Source: an uncultured Pseudoruegeria sp. (lineage in GTDB: Bacteria > Pseudomonadota > Alphaproteobacteria > Rhodobacterales > Rhodobacteraceae). From it: a stretch of 64,000 nt of DNA. Every line of letters starts with the position of its first letter. Within the stretch, counting starts at the first letter, position 1. Shown piece after piece: positions 51,283 through 59,757 of the stretch. The notes under the pieces were generated by a model. The model was not told the origin of the DNA and made no database searches. It saw only the letters and a list, made by a program, of their open reading frames with translations. The stretch covers positions 434,001 through 498,000 of the forward strand of contig CANMJD010000002.1 in NCBI GenBank assembly GCA_947498155.1, read 5' to 3'. The position numbers and the translations under genes are program-made.

Positions 51283-51718
51283 GGCCGCCGAGGCCGACGC
51301 CCTGCCGCGCGCTCATGCGGTGCATTCCGACCCCAACGCCGATTGTGCCGAGGGCAAACCGCTGCCCGAACGGCTGACGCGCAAACCGGTGAAGGAAAAA
51401 AGCCCAGCAGAATGGGCCTATGAGCGGCTAATTCTGTATATCAAGAATTTCGAGGATACGCTGGATAACAACCATGAGGTCGCGCTGGGCATGACCGGTG
51501 GCGACGCTGGCGTGTTGCGCATTGAAGGTTTGGGATTCTTTGATCCTGATATCGTCACCTTTTATGGCACCGACCCGACAGGGGTGAAAACCCAGTTGAT
51601 CCAGCATGTCAGTCAGCTCAACGTGCTGTTGCGGGCCATGCCCCGGCAGTCCGAAGAACCGGAAGTCGAAGCCAACAGGATCGGATTCAGGCTGGCACAG
51701 GATCTGGAAAACGACTAG
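51254..51718 (+). CDS. Conserved hypothetical protein
   Basis: Protein of 154 residues starting at 51254 after a strong GGAGAGGAG site inside the end of the MBL gene. The N-terminal 50 residues are acidic and low complexity; the remainder (WAYERLILYIKNFEDTLDNNHEVALGMTGG, then LGFFDPDIVTFYGTDPTG) forms a compact domain I have seen only in proteobacterial hypothetical proteins. No signal peptide or membrane helix. Function unknown. Confidence 0.75.
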   Translation: MDNAIKTTAEAAEADALPRAHAVHSDPNADCAEGKPLPERLTRKPVKEKSPAEWAYERLILYIKNFEDTLDNNHEVALGMTGGDAGVLRIEGLGFFDPDIVTFYGTDPTGVKTQLIQHVSQLNVLLRAMPRQSEEPEVEANRIGFRLAQDLEND

Positions 51719-51744
51719 CGGCAAAATTACCTGATGGCTGGGGC

Positions 51745-51771
51745 GTGACAGCCTTTGAAATTTCGTATAAT
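51745..51771 (+). promoter_or_regulatory. Probable sigma70 promoter of the oxidase subunit IV gene
   Basis: A perfect -10 element TATAAT (51766-51771) and a -35-like GTGACA (51745-51750) with a short 15-bp spacer, ending 34 bp before the start codon. The short spacer lowers confidence. Confidence 0.5.
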
Positions 51772-51805
51772 TGAGCTGGCAAACACGTAATCAAGGACGA
51801 CAGAC

Positions 51806-51940
51806 ATGGCCGACTATAAGCAGGGCGAAATGGACATCACAGTTCAGGAAAAAACCTTTGAAGGTTTTGTGAAAATGGTCACTTGGGGTGCTTGCATCTC
51901 TATTGGCGTTCTGGTCTTTTTGGCGATCTTTAACAGCTGA
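51806..51940 (+). CDS. aa3-type cytochrome c oxidase subunit IV
   Basis: Single-helix protein of 44 residues, beginning MADYKQGEMDITVQEKTFEG and ending in one membrane helix with a short tail. This is the small bacterial subunit IV seen in the Paracoccus and Rhodobacter aa3 oxidase crystal structures, where it packs beside subunits I and III. The start follows AAGGACGACAGAC. It stands alone, away from the other oxidase genes. Confidence 0.85.
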   Translation: MADYKQGEMDITVQEKTFEGFVKMVTWGACISIGVLVFLAIFNS

Positions 51941-51996
51941 TCCCGCAAGCGACGGCGCGATTGCCCTCGCCTGGTACCTGTCAAAGAGGATACGTC

Positions 51997-52605
51997 TTGC
52001 GCCGTTTGCTTTTCTTGTTAAGCGCTGTTTTTCTGGTGCTGGTCTCTTGTACGGCTGAACCGAAGTGGGCCTCTGATGAGGCCGTCGCTGCGCGCATCTA
52101 TCGCCATGATGCGCCCCCCTCTATTACCCTATATACCGTGGTGAACACCCGTTCCAACGAGGGCGCGCATTCCGCCCTGTTGATCAACGGATCGCAACGG
52201 TTGATCTTTGATCCGGCGGGTACATGGTATCACCCGTCCTTGCCGGAACGGAACGATGTGCATTTCGGCATGGAGCCAAGTGCGGTTGCCTTTTATGAGG
52301 ATTACCACGCGCGTGAAACCTTTGATGTTGTAGCGCAAACCGTTGTGGTCTCGCCTGAAACCGCCGAACTGGCCTTGCGACTTGTGCAGGAAAACGGCGC
52401 GGTCAGCAAAGCCCAATGCACCAATTCGATTACCCGTATTCTGCGCCAGATCGAGGGTTTTGAAAGCATCCCGCAGACCTGGTATCCGCTAAAAGCGATG
52501 GAGGCGTTTGCCCTTTTGCCGAACGTTCAAACCCGTCTGGTTCAGGATGATTCTGCTGATAATAACAAAGACCTCTTGGGCACGACGGGTAAAGTCACGC
52601 CTTAA
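51997..52605 (+). CDS. Putative lipoprotein with papain-like (YiiX-type) features
   Basis: Secreted protein of 202 residues. TTG start at 51997 with AGAGGA 6 bp upstream; the frame is open further upstream but that part has no site. Signal peptide MRRLLFLLSAVFLVLVSC, a lipobox with Cys at 18. EGAHSALLINGS (around 49-60) and KAQCTNSITRIL resemble the His and Cys blocks of circularly permuted NlpC/P60-type proteases or acyltransferases such as YiiX. Function is inference. It overlaps azlD's end by 4 bp (convergent). Confidence 0.7.
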   Translation: MRRLLFLLSAVFLVLVSCTAEPKWASDEAVAARIYRHDAPPSITLYTVVNTRSNEGAHSALLINGSQRLIFDPAGTWYHPSLPERNDVHFGMEPSAVAFYEDYHARETFDVVAQTVVVSPETAELALRLVQENGAVSKAQCTNSITRILRQIEGFESIPQTWYPLKAMEAFALLPNVQTRLVQDDSADNNKDLLGTTGKVTP

Positions 52606-52931
52606 CCCAAAAGATACAGCATCAAATAGAGCGTGCTGGCTCCGCAGATAATCGCGACAAACAGGTTTTTGGACAGATAGCCCGCAATCAGTGTAACCGC
52701 CGCCGCCGTGAGCCGCGCCGGGTCCGGGGCGCCATCGGTGGCGGCGGGCCACATCACCAAGGGGGCCACAAGCGCGGGCAGAACCGCGACGGGTGTGTAG
52801 CGCAGATGCCGCAGGACCCAATCCGGCAGTTTGCGATCTCCGATCAAACCGATAAACGAAAAGCGGATCAAAAAAGTGCCGATCCCCATGATCGCAATAA
52901 TTAGCCAGATTTCTCCGGTGCTGTAGCTCAT
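52602..52931 (-). CDS. azlD: Branched-chain amino acid exporter small subunit
   Basis: Membrane protein of 109 residues, AzlD/YgaH class, with about four hydrophobic helices; RYTPVAVLPALVAPLVMWP is the typical block. It overlaps azlC by 4 bp, and the pair forms an exporter of branched-chain amino acids. The frame extends upstream to 53204, but that portion lies inside azlC. Confidence 0.9.
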   Translation of the reverse strand: MSYSTGEIWLIIAIMGIGTFLIRFSFIGLIGDRKLPDWVLRHLRYTPVAVLPALVAPLVMWPAATDGAPDPARLTAAAVTLIAGYLSKNLFVAIICGASTLYLMLYLLG

Positions 52932-53638
52932 GATTGGCTCCTTTCGGTGCGCAACTCGATATAGGCTCCCATGGCCATCGCCGCCAAAGCAGCAAGGATC
53001 ATGCCACCATTCAGGGGCACATCGATCAGCAGCAGCGACAGGACAACAGCGGTGATCGAAGCGGCAATATGGGCTGGGGTTTTCAACATCGGAGCGATCA
53101 TTGCCAAAAAGGTGATCGGCACGGCAAAATCCAACGCGTATTCCGGCGGTATCTTGGTGCCAATCAATGCGCCGATGACGGTAAATACATACCACAGCGG
53201 ACACATCAGGCTGATGGTTCCGAAGAAATAGGCGATTTTCGCTGCGGTCGATTCATCGGGGCGTTTTTCATATTCCATGATCGACAGCGCATAGGATTGA
53301 TCCACCAGAAAATAGGCGATCACGGCGCGGATACCCAGCGGGGCTTTGCCGATATGGGGCGCGAGCGAGGCCGAATACATCGCCATGCGCATATTCACTG
53401 CAAGCGCGGTTCCGGCCACCACCAGAACTGGCGCGTTTTCGGTCATCAGCTGTACAGCGGCAAACTGCGCCGCACCGGCGATCACCAGCAGGGAAAAGCC
53501 GATGGTTTGGCTCATCCTGAGTCCGGCTTCTGTGGCGACGACTCCGAACAACAGCGCAAAAGGCAGCAGAACAAGCAGAAAAGGCGTACCATCCCGCAGG
53601 CCGCGCAGATATGCTGATTTCGGAGTGGAGGCAGGCAT
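52928..53638 (-). CDS. azlC: Branched-chain amino acid exporter large subunit
   Basis: Membrane protein of 236 residues, AzlC/YgaZ class. It has about seven to eight hydrophobic helices and family blocks GTPFLLVLLPFALLFGVVA, FAAVQLMTENAPVLVV and YFLVDQSYALS. AGGGAAGAG precedes the start at 53638. Divergent from fdhD. Substrate specificity cannot be read from sequence. Confidence 0.92.
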   Translation of the reverse strand: MPASTPKSAYLRGLRDGTPFLLVLLPFALLFGVVATEAGLRMSQTIGFSLLVIAGAAQFAAVQLMTENAPVLVVAGTALAVNMRMAMYSASLAPHIGKAPLGIRAVIAYFLVDQSYALSIMEYEKRPDESTAAKIAYFFGTISLMCPLWYVFTVIGALIGTKIPPEYALDFAVPITFLAMIAPMLKTPAHIAASITAVVLSLLLIDVPLNGGMILAALAAMAMGAYIELRTERSQS

Positions 53639-53693
53639 AACTCTTCCCTAAAGTGACCTCTAGGCCTGTAGGTCAACTCAGCAGGAGATGCAA

Positions 53694-54578
53694 TTGCCCA
53701 AAAGATCATCGCAAGACGACTATGTGATTGCACCGATGCCGTCCAAACCGGGTCTGACCCGCGCGGTACAGGGCATTGATCACACCGGTACGCCTGTCAC
53801 GACCGAGGTGGTCGAAGAACGTCCGCTGACCATTTATTTGAACCGGCAGGAAATTGTCACGGCGATGACCATTGGCGATTATCCCGAATATCTGGCGCTG
53901 GGGTTTTTACGCAATCAAGGCATGTTGAACCCCAAAGAAGAAATCACCGGCATTGATTTCGACGCAGAGTTGGAGACCGTAGTTGTGCGCACAGCGCGCG
54001 AAACCGATTACGAGGAAAAACTGCAGAAAAAGACCCGCACCAGCGGCTGCGCCGTGGGCACGGTATTCGGGGACATGATGGAAGGGCTTGCGGATTTGAA
54101 ATTACCGCAAGCCGAAGTGCGCGCCTCTTGGCTTTACCGGCTATCGGCTGTGATCAATCAAACGCCGAGCCTGTATCTGACGGCGGGTGCGATCCATGGC
54201 ACGGTTCTGTGCCAAAAGGATCAACCGCTTGTCTATATGGAGGATGTGGGGCGGCATAATGCGGTGGATAAAATCGCTGGCTGGATGATGGCCACAGGCA
54301 CCGAAGGGGCGGATAAGATTCTGTACACGACAGGACGGCTCACCTCGGAAATGGTGATCAAATGCGCCCAGATGGGCATTCCGGTGTTGGTCTCTCGATC
54401 CGGTTTTACCGCATGGGGCGTGGAAATCGCCCAGCAGGTCGGACTGACGGTGATTGGCCGTTTGCGCGGGCAGCGCTTTGTCTGCCTTTCAGGGGCGGAT
54501 CGGCTGATCTGGGATGCTGATCCTACGTCGGTTCCTGATGAGCATCGTAAAAACCGCCGCAAAGGGGCTGCCGAATGA
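53694..54578 (+). CDS. fdhD: Formate dehydrogenase accessory sulfurtransferase FdhD
   Basis: Sulfurtransferase of about 294 residues that moves sulfur to the Mo cofactor of formate dehydrogenase and related enzymes. AGGAG at 53683-53687 sits directly before an ATG at 53688, too close, while TTG at 53694 is 6 bp away and is taken as start. Family blocks: SGCAVG at about 118-123 and VYMEDVGRHNAVDKIAGWMM. In many FdhD proteins a second cysteine follows the first (CxxC); here only C119 is present. It is first in the fdhD-mobA-mobB/moeA operon. Confidence 0.92.
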   Translation: MPKRSSQDDYVIAPMPSKPGLTRAVQGIDHTGTPVTTEVVEERPLTIYLNRQEIVTAMTIGDYPEYLALGFLRNQGMLNPKEEITGIDFDAELETVVVRTARETDYEEKLQKKTRTSGCAVGTVFGDMMEGLADLKLPQAEVRASWLYRLSAVINQTPSLYLTAGAIHGTVLCQKDQPLVYMEDVGRHNAVDKIAGWMMATGTEGADKILYTTGRLTSEMVIKCAQMGIPVLVSRSGFTAWGVEIAQQVGLTVIGRLRGQRFVCLSGADRLIWDADPTSVPDEHRKNRRKGAAE

Positions 54579-55201
54579 AACAGCCTGTTGGTGTGATCCT
54601 TGCGGGCGGGCTGGCCACGCGCATGGGGGGGGGCGATAAGGGCCTGTTGAAGATCAACGGACGCAGCCTGATGGGCCGCGCGATTGATCTGTTGGAGCCG
54701 CAGGTGGCGGCATTGGCCCTCAATGCCAATGGTGATCCGGCGCGGTTTTCCCGTTTTGGCCTGCCGGTCATTGCCGATTCAATCGAGGGCTATGCGGGGC
54801 CTTTGGCGGGCATTCTAGCGGCACTGGATTGGGCGGCGGATCAGGGCGCGGATCATGTGGTATCTGCGGCAGCTGACACGCCTTTCTTTCCCCAGGATTT
54901 GACACCGCGTTTGTTGTTGGCGGCAGAAACAGAAGCCAAACCCATCGCCCTTGCCGCGACCCCCAATCCCAAGGGCGGAGTGTGGCGGCATCCGACCTTT
55001 GGGCTTTGGCCGGTGGCGTTGCGCGATGATTTGCGGGCCTCCTTGCAAGAGGGCTTGCGCAAAGTGGTGCTCTGGACAGACAAACACGGCGCAGCAACGG
55101 CGCGTTTTCCGGACAAGCCATTTGATCCCTTTTTCAACGTGAACACCCCTGAAGATCTGGAGACCGCAGAACGCCTGCTGTCAGGAGCCCCCGAAACATG
55201 A
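54575..55201 (+). CDS. mobA: Molybdenum cofactor guanylyltransferase
   Basis: Enzyme of 208 residues that attaches GMP to molybdopterin to make the bis-MGD cofactor. The nucleotide-binding opening is VILAGGLATRMGGGDKGLLKI; further blocks are YAGPLAGILAALDWA, AADTPFFP and FFNVNTPEDL. It overlaps fdhD and the mobB/moeA gene by 4 bp each (ATGA). Confidence 0.94.
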   Translation: MKQPVGVILAGGLATRMGGGDKGLLKINGRSLMGRAIDLLEPQVAALALNANGDPARFSRFGLPVIADSIEGYAGPLAGILAALDWAADQGADHVVSAAADTPFFPQDLTPRLLLAAETEAKPIALAATPNPKGGVWRHPTFGLWPVALRDDLRASLQEGLRKVVLWTDKHGAATARFPDKPFDPFFNVNTPEDLETAERLLSGAPET

Positions 55202-56970
55202 AGATATTTGGTGTCGTCGGCTGGAAAAATGCCGGAAAGACCGGTCTGATGGAGCGTCTGGTCACCGAAATCACCGGTCGGGGCTTTTCGGTATCGACTC
55301 TGAAACATGCCCATCACCGTTTCGATGTCGATCAACCGGGTAAAGACAGCTATCGCCATCGCCATGCCGGTGCAAAAGAGGTCTTGCTGGCCTCGGGCAC
55401 GCGTTGGGCCTTGATGCATGAGTTGCGCGGCACATCCGAGCCTCGTCTGGCCCTACAACTGGCCCGCATGACCCCAGTCGATCTGGTACTGATCGAGGGG
55501 TATAAACGCGACGACCATCCCAAGATCGAAGCCTTTCGGGCGGCGACCGGCAATCCGCTGATCGCGCTGGATGACCCTACGGTTCAAGCCATTGCGGCGG
55601 ATTCCGCGCTTCAGGTCAGCGACCGACCGGTATTTGATCTGGATGATACAAGTACAATTGCCGATTTCATTCTGCACCAGACAGGATTGCAGACCTCAGC
55701 AGAACCACAGGCCAGAACGCCTTTGAAAAACGACTGTTTTGCCTTGCCCGAAGGGGTGAAATGGACGCCGGTTGAGCAAGCGCTTTCAGTTCTGAAAAGT
55801 CGAATGCATCCGGTTGTCGGTCAGGAAGAGATCGCCGTGACCGCGGCGCAAAGCCGTGTGCTGGCCGCGGATGTCGCCGCCCCGCGTTCAAACCCGCCGG
55901 GGGCCAATTGCGCGGTGGACGGCTATGGCTTTGCCTTTGATGCGCTGACACAGGATGCTTCGCAGGATTTGCCGCTGGCGGCGGGTCGGGCGGCGGCTGG
56001 GGGGCCGTTCACTGGCACTCTGCCTTTTGGTCAGGCCCTGCGCATTCTGACGGGGGCTTTGGTGCCCGAAGGGGTCGATACTGTTGTCATGGACGAAGAT
56101 GTCACGCTTAGCGCTGGGCGGGTCCGGTTTTCGGGCCTGCCAAAGTCGGGGGCGAACCTGCGCAAAGCCGGAGAAGATGTTCAGGCCGGGCAAATCGCCC
56201 TGCAAAAATCCGCACGGATCGGCGTTGCCGAGACGGCTTTACTGGCGGCAGTTGGGGTGACACGCGTTGCGGTATACAAAAAACTGCGTGTCGGAGTTTT
56301 ATCGACCGGTGATGAATTGGCCGCCAGTGGTAGCACGGCGGATGCGGCGCGAACCTATGACGCCAACCGCCCGATGCTGCTGGCGCTGGCGCAGGACTGG
56401 GGCTATGCACCCGTAGATCTGGGGCATGTTTCAGATGATCGCGGTGCCTTACGCGCGCGGCTGGATGCGGCGGCGGCGCAGGTGGATGTGATCCTGACAT
56501 CGGGCGGGGCCTCGGCAGGGGATGAGGACCATGTCTCAGCCCTTCTCGCCGAAGAGGGCACTCTGCAGCATTGGCGCATCGCGTTGAAACCGGGACGCCC
56601 CTTGGCGCTTGCGATGTGGCAAGGGGTGCCGGTCTTTGGCTTGCCGGGAAATCCGGTGGCGGCCTTTGTCTGCAGCTTAATCTTCGCGCGCCCCGCTTTT
56701 TCGGCGCTGGCAGGTGCCGGCTGGACCGAGCCGCTGCGCATGCAGGTGCCTGCCGGTTTTGAGAAACGTAAAAAAGCCGGTCGGCGCGAGTATTTGCGCG
56801 CCAGATTAACTCCTGATGGCACCGCCGAAGCCTTTGCCTCCGAAGGCTCGGGCCGGATTTCGGGCCTGTCCTGGGCTGACGGGTTGATCGAGCTTGGCGA
56901 TGATGCTCAAGAGATCAAGCTGGGGGATATGGTGACGTTTCTGCCCTACGCGGGATTTGGGCTGCGGTAG
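55198..56970 (+). CDS. mobB-moeA: MobB-MoeA fusion protein
   Basis: Fused protein of 590 residues. Residues about 1-160 are MobB, with P-loop GWKNAGKT at 8-15 and the LKHAHHRFDVDQPGKDSYRHRHAGA block; the linker near 165-180 leads to MoeA (about 180-590), which inserts molybdate into adenylylated molybdopterin and shows VDGYGFAFDALT, GALVPEGVDTVVMDE, LSTGDEL, TSGGASAGDEDHV and GLPGNPVAAFVC. Adaptor and molybdenum insertion are thus in one chain. Last gene of its operon. Confidence 0.93.
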   Translation: MKIFGVVGWKNAGKTGLMERLVTEITGRGFSVSTLKHAHHRFDVDQPGKDSYRHRHAGAKEVLLASGTRWALMHELRGTSEPRLALQLARMTPVDLVLIEGYKRDDHPKIEAFRAATGNPLIALDDPTVQAIAADSALQVSDRPVFDLDDTSTIADFILHQTGLQTSAEPQARTPLKNDCFALPEGVKWTPVEQALSVLKSRMHPVVGQEEIAVTAAQSRVLAADVAAPRSNPPGANCAVDGYGFAFDALTQDASQDLPLAAGRAAAGGPFTGTLPFGQALRILTGALVPEGVDTVVMDEDVTLSAGRVRFSGLPKSGANLRKAGEDVQAGQIALQKSARIGVAETALLAAVGVTRVAVYKKLRVGVLSTGDELAASGSTADAARTYDANRPMLLALAQDWGYAPVDLGHVSDDRGALRARLDAAAAQVDVILTSGGASAGDEDHVSALLAEEGTLQHWRIALKPGRPLALAMWQGVPVFGLPGNPVAAFVCSLIFARPAFSALAGAGWTEPLRMQVPAGFEKRKKAGRREYLRARLTPDGTAEAFASEGSGRISGLSWADGLIELGDDAQEIKLGDMVTFLPYAGFGLR

Positions 56971-57095
56971 GGGCGGAAAGGGGATATTCGCTGCGCAACG
57001 CGCTAAGGCCTGCTGAGCGGGACGATGCGGACTTTCTGTGATCCAAGATCAATGTCGGCTTTCATCACACCAGCCACGCCTTTAGGCTACCGCGT

Positions 57096-57836
57096 ATGGA
57101 CGCTTTGTATCAAAACTCTAAACTCGTTGAACTATACGACGCGATTAACTCCTCTCGCGAAGACTTCGACTTCTATATTGCGCAACTTCCAGAAACGCCC
57201 GCGACTATCCTTGATATTGGGTGCGGCACAGGAACCTTGGCGCTCGACCTCGCGGGGCGCGGATATCAGGTGACAGCGATTGATCCCGCGCCCCAGATGA
57301 TCGCCAGCGCGATGCAGAAGGACGGTGCTCGATCAGTAAACTGGGTGACAGGGTTGGTATCCGATTTGGACGATCTTCCAAAATTCGATGCAGCGATCAT
57401 GACTGACCACGCATTCCAATGTCTTTTGCAAGATACTCAAATTTCGGCCCTGTTTGAGGCGGTTAAGAAGCGGTTGCATCGCAATGGATCGTTTTGGTTT
57501 GAGACCCGCAATCCGGCCGTCAGACCTTGGTTTCGATGGATGCCGGAGCATGCCGCGCCTGCCTGTGATCTTGGCGGGGGTCAAACAGTTCAAGTTGTCC
57601 ACGAGGTTTTGAAGGTCAGCGACGATTGCGTGACGTTCGAAGAGCGTTACGACTTCAACGACGGCAGCGGGACTTTGATTTCTCAAAGCACGCTGCGATT
57701 TGTTGGACTAGCCGAGATAGAAGCGATGGCAGTCAAGAGCGGCCTGTTGCTTGCGGAAACCTTCGGAAACTGGAAGCGAGAGCCGTTATCGCGTGGCAGC
57801 CCTGAGATAATCGTCCGGTTGACAAGAGCTGCATAG
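57096..57836 (+). CDS. Class I SAM-dependent methyltransferase
   Basis: Methyltransferase of 246 residues. SAM motif I is ILDIGCGTGTLALDLAGRGYQVTAIDPAPQMI (about 39-70), with FDAAIMTDHAFQCLLQD later. Substrate unknown. The gene stands alone, with non-coding stretches of about 125 bp on both sides, and looks slightly less GC-rich than its neighbours, which hints at acquisition as a single-gene cassette. Start at 57096 (ATG) lacks a strong ribosome site. Confidence 0.85.
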   Translation: MDALYQNSKLVELYDAINSSREDFDFYIAQLPETPATILDIGCGTGTLALDLAGRGYQVTAIDPAPQMIASAMQKDGARSVNWVTGLVSDLDDLPKFDAAIMTDHAFQCLLQDTQISALFEAVKKRLHRNGSFWFETRNPAVRPWFRWMPEHAAPACDLGGGQTVQVVHEVLKVSDDCVTFEERYDFNDGSGTLISQSTLRFVGLAEIEAMAVKSGLLLAETFGNWKREPLSRGSPEIIVRLTRAA

Positions 57837-57962
57837 CTCACATTCGTGCAAAGCGCAGCATCGGTGACTTTGGGCTCGAAGCCGTCATTCGCTACAGACA
57901 TCAACGACCGGTAAGGGCCGGAATTCGCTTCAAGCCAACCTTCAGCACCCCTACCTAAACCC
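57837..57962. other. Non-coding stretch after the methyltransferase gene
   Basis: About 125 bp with no gene. Read on the minus strand it gives a fragment SLMSVANDGFEPKVTDAALC that looks like non-coding filler I associate with Rhodobacterales genomes, not a protein family. The matching stretch before the gene (56971-57095) is similarly empty. Both may be the borders of an inserted cassette. Confidence 0.35.
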
Positions 57963-58985
57963 TTAGTTAAACGTCCCTGATACCCGTCCCAGCAGCATAA
58001 AGGCGCGGGCGGTGCGGGTGGTGGCGAAGTTGGCGATTTCCGTATCCGACGCGCCGTCGGCAAACAGCGCATATTGGCTGTCGAACTGACGTAGAAAATG
58101 ATGGCTGGCGTCGCGGAAAATCGGGTCAGAGCGCATCCGAGCTGCGGTCAGCGCCAGACTGGAACGGTCCCGAATGCCGCCCATCGGCGCAATGGCGCGC
58201 CCCCGTTCGCCGCTGGCAAAAGCGCGCCAGACGTCGGGGCGAGCAATGTCGGGACGCAGGTCATCCATATAGATGCCCTCTTCGCTGAGCAGGGTCAAAA
58301 CATCCTGTGCGGCCTGAATAAGCTTGGCCGCCTGTCGGTTCTTGAGCGCCATGCGCAGGGCGGCGAACCCTTCGACGTCTTCGGTGTTTTCAGGAAAATT
58401 AACCGCACGGATCAGTTCGGCACGCGTCAGAGCGGGCTGCATATCTTCGGCAGAGGTGCCAAGCGCAAGGGCGGATTGACCTTCGACTCCGGCGGAAGAA
58501 GGATTGTCCTGCGCAAGATGGACCGGTTGGCCGCTTTCGCGCGCAGAGGTGAAGGTGGCAATGCGTTGTTCGGTTTCTTTGGTCGCGGCGGCGATTTCAT
58601 TCAGCTTTTGGGTGACTTCGGGCTGTCGTGTTGAGGCCAGCAGTTTTTGCTGCTCCAGATAGCTTTGGCGCATGGCATCAATCGCAGCCTGCAGCCGTGC
58701 AGATTCCTCGCGCATGATCCTGCTGCTTTTGGCTGCCCAAGCCCCGACCCAAATCACCGCCACAGGCATGAAGACCGCCATCAGCACCATGATAAACTGC
58801 AGCGGGTTGCTCAGGCTGCTGGTATCGGTCTGCCCCCGCGTCGTCAGGAAAAACGCGCCGGTCAGCGCGACCCAGACCAATGTGAGCACAATGGCGATCA
58901 CATCAGCTTTGTCGCGCCCCTGCTGTGCGGATTGCGCGCTGTAAATGCCGGGGTCGGACCGGTTATTATTGTCTGGTTGGGCCAC
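57963..58985 (-). CDS. Membrane-anchored coiled-coil protein, unknown function
   Basis: Protein of 340 residues. GTG start at 58985 with AGGAGG 8 bp upstream. Two hydrophobic helices (about 30-50, VIAIVLTLVWVALTGAFF, and 64-84), then a charged helical region (about 90-165) likely to be a coiled coil, and a soluble C-terminal helical domain. Adjacent to greA by 26 bp. I do not recognise a family; relatives in Rhodobacteraceae are annotated as hypothetical. Confidence 0.75.
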   Translation of the reverse strand: MAQPDNNNRSDPGIYSAQSAQQGRDKADVIAIVLTLVWVALTGAFFLTTRGQTDTSSLSNPLQFIMVLMAVFMPVAVIWVGAWAAKSSRIMREESARLQAAIDAMRQSYLEQQKLLASTRQPEVTQKLNEIAAATKETEQRIATFTSARESGQPVHLAQDNPSSAGVEGQSALALGTSAEDMQPALTRAELIRAVNFPENTEDVEGFAALRMALKNRQAAKLIQAAQDVLTLLSEEGIYMDDLRPDIARPDVWRAFASGERGRAIAPMGGIRDRSSLALTAARMRSDPIFRDASHHFLRQFDSQYALFADGASDTEIANFATTRTARAFMLLGRVSGTFN

Positions 58986-59011
58986 AAAAGCCTCCTGAGA
59001 CCGCGGTGCGG

Positions 59012-59482
59012 TCAAACGTATTTTACGTCCAGAATTTCATAGCTGCGTTCCCCGCCGGGGGTCCGCACCTCTACGCTGTCACCTTCTTCTTTACCGATCA
59101 AGGCCCGCGCAAGGGGGGAGCGCAAATTCAGCAAGCCGCGTTCAATATCGGCCTCTGCTTCACCAACGATTTGATAGGTCCGCTCTTCGTCGGTGTCTTC
59201 ATCAACCAAGCGCACGGTCGCGCCGAATTTGATCGAACCGGACAAGGAGGCGGGGTCAATTACCTCGGCCAGAGAAATCAGCCCTTCGATTTCCTTGATG
59301 CGGCCTTCGATAAAGCTCTGTTTTTCGCGGGCAGAATGATACTCGGCATTTTCCGACAGGTCGCCATGCTCGCGGGCCTCGGCAATCGCTTTGATGATTG
59401 CGGGGCGCTCAACCGATTTGAGCTTTTTTAGTTCTTGATCTAGCGCGGTGAAGCCCGCGCGGGTCATTGGTATCTTGTCCAT
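59012..59482 (-). CDS. greA: Transcription elongation factor GreA
   Basis: Factor of 156 residues that rescues backtracked RNA polymerase by stimulating transcript cleavage. The N-terminal coiled coil holds the acidic tip ([21 protein letters not shown]), with D and E at the catalytic tip; the C-terminal FKBP-like domain contains [18 protein letters not shown]. Divergent from the ETF-QO gene with a 275-bp gap. Confidence 0.95.
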   Translation of the reverse strand: MDKIPMTRAGFTALDQELKKLKSVERPAIIKAIAEAREHGDLSENAEYHSAREKQSFIEGRIKEIEGLISLAEVIDPASLSGSIKFGATVRLVDEDTDEERTYQIVGEAEADIERGLLNLRSPLARALIGKEEGDSVEVRTPGGERSYEILDVKYV

Positions 59483-59757
59483 GGAGGCCCTGTTTTCTTT
59501 GTGTTTCTTCAGGCGTCAGCGTCTTGCTGTTAACTCAGGGGCAGGGGGGAAAGTCAAGAGTGTGCGCCAGCCTGCCTAAGGGATTCGGGCAATGTTTTGC
59601 CGGATTTTTGTTGGAACCGCATAAATTTCGGGTCCGAATGTCGCGCTCGGGGCATATAACGCGCCGTTTCAATTGACCGGCTTTGGGCGCTTCCGCTAGG
59701 GGAAGAGGGAGAGCTTGCGAATAGAAAGTAGCGCGTGGCGCTGTGGGGAAGAGAATT

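Noticed and set aside
57683-58072. Minus-strand frame across the methyltransferase end
   Set aside because: It spans the non-coding gap and parts of two real genes in other frames; composition looks random.
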